A DNA stretch of 7,891 bases, taken from assembly GCA_019308655.1 (NCBI GenBank), contig JAFDHS010000046.1, positions 1 to 7,891 on the forward strand. Reading direction: 5' to 3'. Origin of the DNA: Deltaproteobacteria bacterium (lineage in GTDB: Bacteria > Desulfobacterota > Desulfobacteria > Desulfobacterales > JAFDHS01). A program made the position numbers and the translations under genes. Numbering within the stretch: the first letter of the stretch is position 1; each line of letters begins with the position of its first letter. This document shows, piece by piece, positions 1 through 5,454 of the stretch. The notes under the pieces are model-generated. The model saw only the letters and a program-made list of their open reading frames with translations, searched no databases and was not told where the DNA came from.

Positions 1-1352
1 ACCAGACAGGGCTGTCCGTCCCGCATGGCCAGCATCTGACTGATGCCGCAGGGTTCAAAGGAACTCGGCATAAGAAAAAGATCGCCGGTTGCATACAAGG
101 AGCTTGCGCAATCATCCGAATAACCGTTCATAAAGATAAAGTTCTCGAATCGTGAACTCATTTGGGTCAAAAAATGTTCGTACTGTTTCTCTCCGGTGCC
201 GAGCAGTATGTAAATTCCATGGTCACCCAGACTTTCCAGTATCCCTTTAAGGCCTGATTCAAAGCATAAACCGGGCTCTTGCATCAAAAATATCTTTTGT
301 TCCGCAACCCGGCTCACGCTGGTAACGATCATATCAGGACGGCAAGACAGGGAACCCAGTGCCGTCAATCGCGCGTAAGCCACAAAATGAGAAGGAGAAA
401 GCGTCTCTTCGGCCCCGGCCCAGTTAACAAGCTTTGACTTTAGAAATTTCAACAACTCGGGAAAATCAAGTCCGGCGGCAACACGCTTTTGCGGATAATC
501 ACACCCGTTCAGAATACCATAAAACCGGCCTTCTTTCCTGGCAGACCTGAGGTCGCCCTCAAGTCCTTCACCGCCGTAGCAACGCGGTTTGTCACTGGGG
601 TTCAGTATTTCTTCAGCATATGATGGTGAAACCGTATGGACCGTATCAGCCAATCGAATGCCCGCAGCCATGGGATTGATACAGTCCGTCCACCTTGGAT
701 CCATAATATCGGACCGGCGGTATTTCAAGTTTGGGAACCATGCCTCTAAAGAAGAATCAGTCCCTTGAAACGGACGGATACCTTGAAACGCCAGATTGTG
801 TATGGTGTATACGGTACGGATTTTTTCAAGTACTGCACAGTCTTCATGGAAACGACGAAGAATCAAAAAAAAAGCCGTATGCCAGTCATGTAGATGTATG
901 CAGTCAAGATGGCCGAAAAGGTTCTGCACAACGGCTTTTGTCAGAACGGCTTTTGTCAGGGCCATGCAAAAGAGTGCATACTTGGCGGCATCGGTCGCAA
1001 ACGGCCTTTCGGGTGGATCGTTAACGTAGATACGATAACAACCCCGGCGATTACAATACGAACTGAAAAACGGATGATCAACAACAAAATGCTTCACATG
1101 GTAACAGGGGGCCTTACCTTGAACTTCGTAAATCTCAGCTCGGTGGTCATGGCCGGCAAATGAAAAAAAGACGGAACTCATATGCCGGGAACCGGCCGGC
1201 TTATGAAGAAAACCATAAGAAGGCGTAACGACCTTAACTTCACAGTTCCGGGCGGCAATTGCAGGTGGGACATCCCTGATGACATCGCCGATTCCCCCCA
1301 CCTTGCCGCCGTCAAGCCCACCGTTTTCAGCCGCCGCCATCAGTATATTCAT
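1..1352 (-). CDS. glgA: Glycogen (starch) synthase, GT5 family, C-terminus beyond the left edge
   Basis: Transfers glucose from ADP-glucose (or UDP-glucose) to the non-reducing end of alpha-1,4-glucan in the cytoplasm. My translation of the minus strand from ATG at 1352 is open for 450 codons to the window edge with no stop or frameshift. Seen: N-terminal MNILMAAAEN with the sugar-nucleotide-binding KVGG (residues 17-20, in place of the commoner KTGG), HLHDWHTA (about 153-160), YTIHNLAFQG, SRVAEQK (347-353), and the C-terminal Rossmann-domain segment PSSFEPCGISQ (429-439), whose Glu433 matches the conserved EPCG glutamate of the family. EPCG lies about 55 residues later than in E. coli GlgA, so this is a longer, divergent branch (KVGGIGDVIRDVP type). 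The start has GGGAG seven bases upstream. Residues 132-141 are an exact LTKAV duplication. The acceptor and sugar donor cannot be read from sequence. Confidence 0.93.
   Translation of the reverse strand, partial: MNILMAAAENGGLDGGKVGGIGDVIRDVPPAIAARNCEVKVVTPSYGFLHKPAGSRHMSSVFFSFAGHDHRAEIYEVQGKAPCYHVKHFVVDHPFFSSYCNRRGCYRIYVNDPPERPFATDAAKYALFCMALTKAVLTKAVVQNLFGHLDCIHLHDWHTAFFLILRRFHEDCAVLEKIRTVYTIHNLAFQGIRPFQGTDSSLEAWFPNLKYRRSDIMDPRWTDCINPMAAGIRLADTVHTVSPSYAEEILNPSDKPRCYGGEGLEGDLRSARKEGRFYGILNGCDYPQKRVAAGLDFPELLKFLKSKLVNWAGAEETLSPSHFVAYARLTALGSLSCRPDMIVTSVSRVAEQKIFLMQEPGLCFESGLKGILESLGDHGIYILLGTGEKQYEHFLTQMSSRFENFIFMNGYSDDCASSLYATGDLFLMPSSFEPCGISQMLAMRDGQPCL
930..959 (-). repeat. Exact 15-bp tandem duplication inside glgA
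   Basis: Two identical 15-base copies, 930-944 and 945-959, lie head to tail. On the glgA strand each reads CTGACAAAAGCCGTT, and they encode LTKAV-LTKAV (residues 132-141) in frame. The segment sits in the helix before the HLHDWHT motif. Removing one copy leaves a plausible continuous helix (YALFCMALTKAVVQNLF), which suggests a recent replication-slippage event. Confidence 0.9.
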
Positions 1353-1379
1353 CCAAAATCTCCCTGAGAGAGTGTCTTC

Positions 1380-1408
1380 ATTTTAAAATTCGTGTATTTT
1401 CATAACAA
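1380..1408 (-). promoter_or_regulatory. Possible sigma-70 promoter for glgA
   Basis: On the minus strand, TTGTTA (1408-1403, 4 of 6 to the -35 consensus) is followed after 17 bases by TAAAAT (1385-1380, 5 of 6 to the -10 consensus). This places transcription start about 20 bases before the glgA ATG. It lies in the 82-base gap between the upstream small gene and glgA, so glgA could be transcribed separately as well as by read-through. The spacer is AT-rich, so a chance match is possible. Confidence 0.4.
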
Positions 1409-1434
1409 TCCGAAATGGAAGGTGGGGTCAATGG

Positions 1435-1689
1435 TCAATGCTCTCTATGCCAAATCAGTTTACCATTCTTGTAAATTTCTTTTATGCGATGAAACGGAAC
1501 CGAATGGGTCTCACCTTCAGGGTCAATCACTTCAAAAGAAAACTGATCACCTTTCTTAAAATAAACTTCTTCAAAGGGCACCACAATGATATTGCCCTCA
1601 GACCGATCAAAGAAACCTATTTCAAAACTGCCTTTTCCGAAATCTTTATCCCATCGAATCCTGTTCAGAAGTTCATGGACAGGTATCAT
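1435..1689 (-). CDS. Small MJ1316 (former DUF504 / UPF0248) domain protein
   Basis: An 84-residue protein that is essentially one domain. Seen: VHELLNRIRWD at the N-terminus, EIGFFDR, IIVVPFEEVYF, and the C-terminal signature PFHRIKEIYKNGKLIWHR. Recalled family: PF04457, the MJ1316 RNA cyclic-group end-recognition domain, mostly archaeal, also found in some bacteria and fused to RNA-processing enzymes in eukaryotes. The proposed role is binding RNA ends bearing 2',3'-cyclic phosphate; this comes from domain analysis in the literature and is not shown here. I chose ATG at 1689 because GAGG lies about nine bases upstream and the domain starts just after it. An in-frame TTG at 1704 would add five residues. 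It lies upstream of glgA on the same strand, 82 bases away, so co-transcription is possible though no functional link is obvious. Confidence 0.75.
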   Translation of the reverse strand: MIPVHELLNRIRWDKDFGKGSFEIGFFDRSEGNIIVVPFEEVYFKKGDQFSFEVIDPEGETHSVPFHRIKEIYKNGKLIWHREH

Positions 1690-1765
1690 TTTGATAGTCC
1701 TCAAGTATTCCGCTTTCAGGGGTCATTCACATCGTTAAATCCGTTCATAACGCATTTAAAAAATT

Positions 1766-1793
1766 TTTATAACACATTTTCTGACAATCCCAA
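1766..1793 (-). promoter_or_regulatory. Possible sigma-70 promoter for the MJ1316-domain gene
   Basis: On the minus strand, TTGGGA (1793-1788, 4 of 6) is separated by 16 bases from TATAAA (1771-1766, 5 of 6). Transcription would begin near 1760, about 70 bases before the ATG at 1689. The surrounding sequence is very AT-rich, so the match has limited weight. Confidence 0.3.
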
Positions 1794-1838
1794 ATAAAAT
1801 CCGGCAGTGCATATGCGTTCCTTTACTTTTTTTCTCTT

Positions 1839-1893
1839 TTTTGTGAAATAAATTACATAATTTTTATTTAATAGTTGCCTCATTTTCACAAAA
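1839..1893. promoter_or_regulatory. Widely spaced 10-bp inverted repeat, possible regulator site
   Basis: TTTTGTGAAA at 1839-1848 is matched exactly in inverse orientation by TTTCACAAAA at 1884-1893, with 35 bases between. The pair lies about 130-185 bases upstream of the start site predicted from the sigma-54-type promoter at 1997-2013, within the usual range for enhancer-binding activators. The link to an activator is inference, and the AT-rich context raises the chance of a random match. Confidence 0.3.
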
Positions 1894-1996
1894 CAAGTTC
1901 TACTTTCCCTATTCGCCGCAAAATAAAAAAACACGCCCTTTAAGCATATTCAGCTATAGATTATGAATTAGAAATAGATAATGACATCTTACGCCA

Positions 1997-2013
1997 TTGG
2001 CATCTATATTGCT
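1997..2013 (+). promoter_or_regulatory. Sigma-54 (RpoN) type -24/-12 promoter for the beta-barrel gene
   Basis: TTGGCA (1997-2002), six bases, then TTGCT (2009-2013). This matches the sigma-54 consensus YTGGCACGRNNNTTGCW at every -24 and -12 core position and misses only the three bases between. The invariant GG (1999-2000) and GC (2011-2012) are exactly one helical turn apart as required. Transcription would start near 2024, giving a leader of about 140 bases. The same TTGGCA can also be read as a -35 box with TAAAAT at 2019-2024 after 16 bases, so a sigma-70 promoter is the alternative reading. No activator gene is in the window. Confidence 0.55.
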
Positions 2014-2111
2014 TAATTTAAAATAAGCGATGCAAAAATCAAAACTCCTTCGACTTTTTTACATTCGTATAAGCGGCGATAAATCTTGGCCCCCATTTTA
2101 CCCAATTAACC

Positions 2112-2127
2112 TGCCGGAAATTCGGCA
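2112..2127 (+). promoter_or_regulatory. Small inverted repeat in the beta-barrel leader
   Basis: TGCCG (2112-2116) and CGGCA (2123-2127) flank a six-base loop, about 40 bases before the GTG start. It could form a short stem in the mRNA leader or be an operator half-site pair. It is short, and nothing else supports a function. Confidence 0.25.
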
Positions 2128-2166
2128 TTGGTGTTTTTACAAGAGGTGTAGTTAAAGAGATAAGAC

Positions 2167-3276
2167 GTGAAAGCCATTTTTTTATTGGCGTTTATCGTAA
2201 TTGTAACATCCCCGACCGGTAGTGATGCCTGGGCAGAAGAAACCTTATTTGCCGGTCAGGCATCGGTCTGGGCTTCTATCGCCGATAAAAATGGCTTAGG
2301 TATGAAGTACATACCGGAACTCAGAATATTACGCCCCATTTCCGAAGCAAAGAGTATCGATGTCGAAATCTCGGTCAATGCACACACCATGGCCGATCTC
2401 AATGGGCTTTCAGACCTGGACGATAATGCCGATATCGATGCCTACCGTTTATGGCTTCGCTATCAGTCGGAGCAGTGGGAAGTGCGCCTTGGCCTTCAGA
2501 AAATAAGTTTCGGATCTGCAAAAATCCTCCGGGCGTTGATGTGGTTCGACCGGCTCGATCCCCGAGACCCTCTGGCGCTGACGGACGGGGTATATGGACT
2601 GCTTTGCCGTTACTATTTCCTCAACAACGCCAACATATGGCTCTGGGGACTTTATGCCAATGATGACCCTAAAGGGCTGGAGGAGTTTGCAACCGATAAG
2701 GACAAAACGGAACTGGGCGGGCGTTTTCAATATCCCGTACCCAGAGGCGAGGTGGCCGTAACGTATCATCGCCGGCATATCGATCCTGCTGAGTGGAACA
2801 GGAAGATGACATCTCCCATGGATGATGGTATGGAAAACCGCTACGCCATTGACGGCAGTTGGGACATTGGAATCGGACTCTGGTTTGAGGTGTCGGTCGG
2901 TAAAATCAGGATTGATTCAGATGAATCCCACTGGGAAGAGTTCTTTACCGTGGGCACTGACTACACCTTTGACATCGGGCCGGGGATACATATCCTGTAT
3001 GAACATTTCATCCAATCAACAGGACCGGAATTTGGCGAACAAACCAATCAATATAGACTGTCCGCAGTGACGGCGGATTTCAATGCCACCCTGCTGGACA
3101 GCATAACCTTTATCGGTCTTTATGACTGGAAAGAAGAAAAATTCTACCCCTTTTTCGACTGGCAGCGGACCTACGACAACTGGAAGATCAACATCAGCGC
3201 CTTTTTGAGCCGGTCTGACGAACAGAAGATGTTCAGCGGAGACGGCATACAGATCATGCTGACGTATAACCATTAA
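2167..3276 (+). CDS. Exported outer-membrane beta-barrel (porin-like) protein
   Basis: A 369-residue protein with a Sec signal peptide: KAIFLLAFIVIV core and probable cleavage after AWA (residue 23). The mature part is built of alternating polar and aromatic/hydrophobic stretches typical of beta-strands (for example YRLWLRY 93-99, WEVRLGL 104-110, ANIWLWGLY 155-163, GIHILYEHF 273-281, WKINISAFL 339-347), separated by acidic loops. A conserved-looking block runs FGSAKILRALMWFDRLDPRDPL (115-136, here with MWFDRLDPRDPL as its core). The C-terminus IQIMLTYNH is strand-like but ends in His, not the usual terminal Phe. I cannot name the family with certainty; DUF1302-like or porin-like barrels are the nearest I recall. 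The start is GTG at 2167 with a weak AAAGAGA upstream. It lies on the same strand as the ABC operon, 304 bases before it, and may be its outer-membrane partner. Confidence 0.75.
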   Translation: MKAIFLLAFIVIVTSPTGSDAWAEETLFAGQASVWASIADKNGLGMKYIPELRILRPISEAKSIDVEISVNAHTMADLNGLSDLDDNADIDAYRLWLRYQSEQWEVRLGLQKISFGSAKILRALMWFDRLDPRDPLALTDGVYGLLCRYYFLNNANIWLWGLYANDDPKGLEEFATDKDKTELGGRFQYPVPRGEVAVTYHRRHIDPAEWNRKMTSPMDDGMENRYAIDGSWDIGIGLWFEVSVGKIRIDSDESHWEEFFTVGTDYTFDIGPGIHILYEHFIQSTGPEFGEQTNQYRLSAVTADFNATLLDSITFIGLYDWKEEKFYPFFDWQRTYDNWKINISAFLSRSDEQKMFSGDGIQIMLTYNH

Positions 3277-3323
3277 TCTCATCAATCTTAAATTTTGTGC
3301 TTTTGATAGTAGAAAAATCAAAA

Positions 3324-3540
3324 AAAGTTTAAAGTGACTAAAGTGATCTAAAGTGCCTAAAGTTGAGGTATTCTATCAATTTTATTCCCCTTTGCGATTC
3401 TTTTCGTTCTTGGCGGTAGAAAAAAATTAACCGCAAAGAGCGCAAAGAAGTGCAAAGGGTTTTATATATAATAAAGACGGAGCGAAGCGACTCCTTAACT
3501 TTAGCTCACTTTAAACTTTAGATCACTTTAGCTCACTTTT
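3324..3540. repeat. Nested inverted-repeat element with AAAGTG and GCAAAG repeat arms
   Basis: Outer layer: the left arm (3324-3365) holds five AAAGT units spaced 7-10 bases apart (CTAAAGTGAT type). The right arm (3497-3540) holds five of the same units on the opposite strand. CTAAAGTGATCTAAAGT occurs exactly at 3338-3354 and inverted at 3515-3531. Inner layer: a second, different inverted repeat (3389-3417 against 3430-3458) that is roughly concentric with the outer one. There is no coding frame, transposase or evident target-site duplication, so it resembles a non-autonomous repeat element. From memory, arrays like these flank small genes such as GxxExxY or four-helix-bundle (S23-type) proteins in environmental bacteria; here no such gene lies inside. 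Confidence 0.8.
3389..3458. repeat. Inner imperfect hairpin, 29-nt arms, 24 of 29 matched
   Basis: Left arm 3389-3417 (CCTTTGCG...GGCGGT) and right arm 3430-3458 (ACCGCAAAG...GCAAAGG) are inverse complements at 24 of 29 positions around a 12-base A-rich loop (3418-3429). The right arm is itself periodic (GCAAAGA, GCAAAGA, GCAAAGG spaced 9-10 bases). It could fold as a long stem in RNA downstream of the beta-barrel gene and so may also protect or end that transcript, but there is no adjacent U-tract of the classic type. Confidence 0.75.
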
Positions 3541-3580
3541 CCGGTGTATCCGGTTTAGGGAGGATTAAGTAGATAAAGAG

Positions 3581-4294
3581 ATGATATTGGTAAAAACCAG
3601 GAATTTGCTGAAGTGCTATCCCATGGGGCTGAGAAAGCTTACCGCACTGAAAGATATCAACCTCGAATTCCAAAGAGGTGAATTCTGCGGACTCATCGGC
3701 CCCAGCGGTTCGGGGAAAACGACCCTTCTCAACATCATCGGCTCCCTTGATGTCCCCTCCCAGGGAAGCGTTACCGTACTGGACAAGAAGATTGAAGAAC
3801 TGTCTCATGTCGAGGCAGCAAGGCTCCGACGCAATCATATCGGATTTATCTTCCAGACATACAATCTTCTCCTCCTGTATACAGCCTATGAGAACGTGGA
3901 GTTTCCGCTTCTGCTCATAGAGATGCCCGAGGCAAAGCGGAAGAAGAAGGTAATGGACGCCCTTGACTGGCTGGGAATTGCCGACAAGGCTGACTCGAGA
4001 CCGGCCCAGCTCTCCGGCGGTGAGTCGCAACGTGTTGCTGTCGCCCGCGCCATCGTCAAACTGCCGCAATTGGTACTTGCCGATGAACCGACAGCGAACC
4101 TCGATGCCGAAAATTCCTTCAACATACTGGAAATGATGGTGAAACTGAACCGGGAGATCAATACGACGTTTATCTTTGCCACCCATGATGAGAAAGTCAT
4201 CCGATACTTAAGAAGGAAAATCCATCTTGTCGACGGCCAGGTCGTTAAGGACGAGATAGTCAATCAGGAAAGAGGCAACCCATGCCGGCATTGA
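3581..4294 (+). CDS. ABC transporter ATPase, LolD/MacB family
   Basis: A 237-residue cytoplasmic ATPase that should energise the two permeases encoded next. All motifs are intact: Walker A GPSGSGKTT (40-48), Q-loop Gln92 in FQTYNLL, signature LSGGESQR (144-151), Walker B LVLADEP with catalytic Glu169, D-loop NLD (173-175), and H-loop His202 in ATHD. Length, the FQTYNLL segment and ENVEFPLLL match the LolD/MacB/FtsE group (COG1136), which drives mechanotransmission rather than classic substrate transport. ATG at 3581 is the only sensible start because an in-frame TAA lies at 3566-3568. The GGGAGG at 3558-3563 is 17 bases away, long for a ribosome site, so initiation may be weak. Its last 13 bases overlap the next gene. 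The exact substrate cannot be assigned, and it should not be called lolD without phylogeny. Confidence 0.93.
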   Translation: MILVKTRNLLKCYPMGLRKLTALKDINLEFQRGEFCGLIGPSGSGKTTLLNIIGSLDVPSQGSVTVLDKKIEELSHVEAARLRRNHIGFIFQTYNLLLLYTAYENVEFPLLLIEMPEAKRKKKVMDALDWLGIADKADSRPAQLSGGESQRVAVARAIVKLPQLVLADEPTANLDAENSFNILEMMVKLNREINTTFIFATHDEKVIRYLRRKIHLVDGQVVKDEIVNQERGNPCRH

Positions 4295-5454
4295 GACTAG
4301 CATATCGAAATGTAGTGGGTAAAGGGCTCAGAACATGGCTTAACGTGGCGGTTCTCTCCCTTGCCTATGTTCTCATCATCTGGCACCAGGGGATCTTTAT
4401 CGGCATGCTGCGGCACGGAAGCCAGGCAATGATTGATTACGAGGTCGGTGGCGGTCAGTACTGGCATCGAAACTACGATCCCCTGGACATTCTCTCCTAT
4501 GACGATGCTCACGGCAGGATACCGGCGGAGCTGAGTGAACTCATCAGCAAAGGAAAAGCGACACCGATTCTCATCCGGCAGGCGGCGATCTACCCTGAAG
4601 CGAGGCTCCATTCGGTGCTCCTCAAGGGCATCGATCTCAGCCAGACCGTTCTCAAAATCCCCTCCCATCATCTGAAAAATGACAAAGAAGCCTTGCCGGT
4701 GCTCATTGGAAAGCGGATGGCAAAGCGTATTGCCATGAAAATCGACGATTATATAACGATCCGCTGGCGGGACGCCAAAGGCACCTTCGACGCTCTGGAG
4801 GGAAAGATCGTTGCGATTATGGATACGCCGGCGACGGCTGTTGACAAGGGACAACTCTGGGTTCCCCTTGAAGCATTACAGAAGATGGTGCAACTCGAAA
4901 ATGAGGCGACGCTGATTGTCGTCGGCCGGGATGTCGTTTCAATCCAGGACCTGCCGGAATGGAAGTTCAAAGAACCTGATTTCCTGATGCGTGACATCAT
5001 CGAAATGGTGCGGGGTAAAAGGGTGGGCGCAGCCATCCTCTATGCCGTTCTTCTGTTCCTCGCCATGCTGGCCATATTCGATACCCAAGTACTGGCCATA
5101 TTCAACCGCCGGAAAGAGATCGGAACGCTCATGGCACTGGGTATGAGCCGCGGCAGCGTCATCCTCCTCTTTACGCTGGAGGGGGCGATGAACGGAATCC
5201 TTGCCATGGCGGTGGGCGCGATCTACGGTATCCCTCTTCTGGTATTCACCGCCCAAAGGGGGATAACACTGCCGGAGGTAACAGAGGAGTTCGGCTTTGC
5301 CATACCGCCAAAACTTTTCCCCTTCTATTCAGTGGGACTCATTGTGGGAACTGTTTTCATTGTTTCTCTCACGGTGACAATCGTCAGTTTTCTGCCGACC
5401 CGCAGGATTTTAAAGATGAAACCCACAGATGCATTAAGGGGCAAGATGTCATGA
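4282..5454 (+). CDS. FtsX/MacB-type ABC permease, subunit 1
   Basis: A 390-residue inner-membrane protein with type VII ABC (MacB/LolC/FtsX) topology. It has one N-terminal membrane helix (about 17-37, within LNVAVLSLAYVLIIW), a periplasmic domain of about 200 residues, then three helices near 249-273, 293-320 and 345-371. The cytoplasmic loop RRKEIGTLMALGMSRG (276-291) is the conserved FtsX-family coupling segment, and the tail LPTRRILKMKPTDALRG is typical of the fold. Its ATG lies inside the ATPase gene (13-base overlap) behind AGAGG, showing translational coupling. It probably pairs with the second, different permease to form a heterodimer. No lipoprotein-release specificity can be read from the periplasmic domain. 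Confidence 0.9.
   Translation: MPALRLAYRNVVGKGLRTWLNVAVLSLAYVLIIWHQGIFIGMLRHGSQAMIDYEVGGGQYWHRNYDPLDILSYDDAHGRIPAELSELISKGKATPILIRQAAIYPEARLHSVLLKGIDLSQTVLKIPSHHLKNDKEALPVLIGKRMAKRIAMKIDDYITIRWRDAKGTFDALEGKIVAIMDTPATAVDKGQLWVPLEALQKMVQLENEATLIVVGRDVVSIQDLPEWKFKEPDFLMRDIIEMVRGKRVGAAILYAVLLFLAMLAIFDTQVLAIFNRRKEIGTLMALGMSRGSVILLFTLEGAMNGILAMAVGAIYGIPLLVFTAQRGITLPEVTEEFGFAIPPKLFPFYSVGLIVGTVFIVSLTVTIVSFLPTRRILKMKPTDALRGKMS

Larger units (their letters stand above)
1690..2166. other. AT-rich divergent intergenic region, no gene found
   Basis: A 477-base spacer between the leftward MJ1316-domain gene and the rightward beta-barrel gene. I find no credible coding frame on either strand: the longest ATG frame entering it is antisense to the MJ1316 gene and has no family features. 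It carries a possible leftward sigma-70 promoter, a widely spaced inverted repeat, a sigma-54-type promoter and a small stem in the presumed leader; these are listed separately. The length suits complex regulation of the rightward gene. Confidence 0.75.
3277..3580. other. AT-rich spacer occupied by a nested repeat element
   Basis: The 304 bases between the beta-barrel gene and the ABC operon hold no credible gene. About 217 of them (3324-3540) form the two-layer inverted-repeat element described separately. What remains is the beta-barrel stop flank and the short ribosome-binding region of the ATPase gene (GGGAGG at 3558-3563). I see no distinct sigma-70 promoter for the operon, so it may depend on read-through or on sequence inside the element. 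Confidence 0.7.

Noticed and set aside
731..1163. Three overlapping plus-strand reading frames of 77-97 codons
   Set aside because: They are antisense to the intact glycogen synthase frame, mutually overlapping, and show no family features.
1..1352. glgA as a pseudogene
   Set aside because: I first suspected a broken gene because of the 15-bp duplication and the A9 run, but a full translation shows one continuous frame of 450 codons with all main motifs in register.
1438..1797. Plus-strand frame of 119 codons
   Set aside because: It is antisense to the MJ1316-domain gene, which has clear family motifs and a ribosome site; the plus frame has neither.
1981..2016. Eleven-codon reading frame starting ATG at 1981
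   Set aside because: It has no ribosome site and overlaps the sigma-54-type promoter core.
3324..3540. CRISPR array
   Set aside because: The AAAGTG units are 7-10 bases apart with no spacers of 25-40 bases, and occur as inverted rather than only direct copies.
3533..4186. Minus-strand frame of 217 codons opposite the ATPase gene
   Set aside because: The plus strand encodes a complete ABC ATPase with every catalytic motif; the antisense frame has none.
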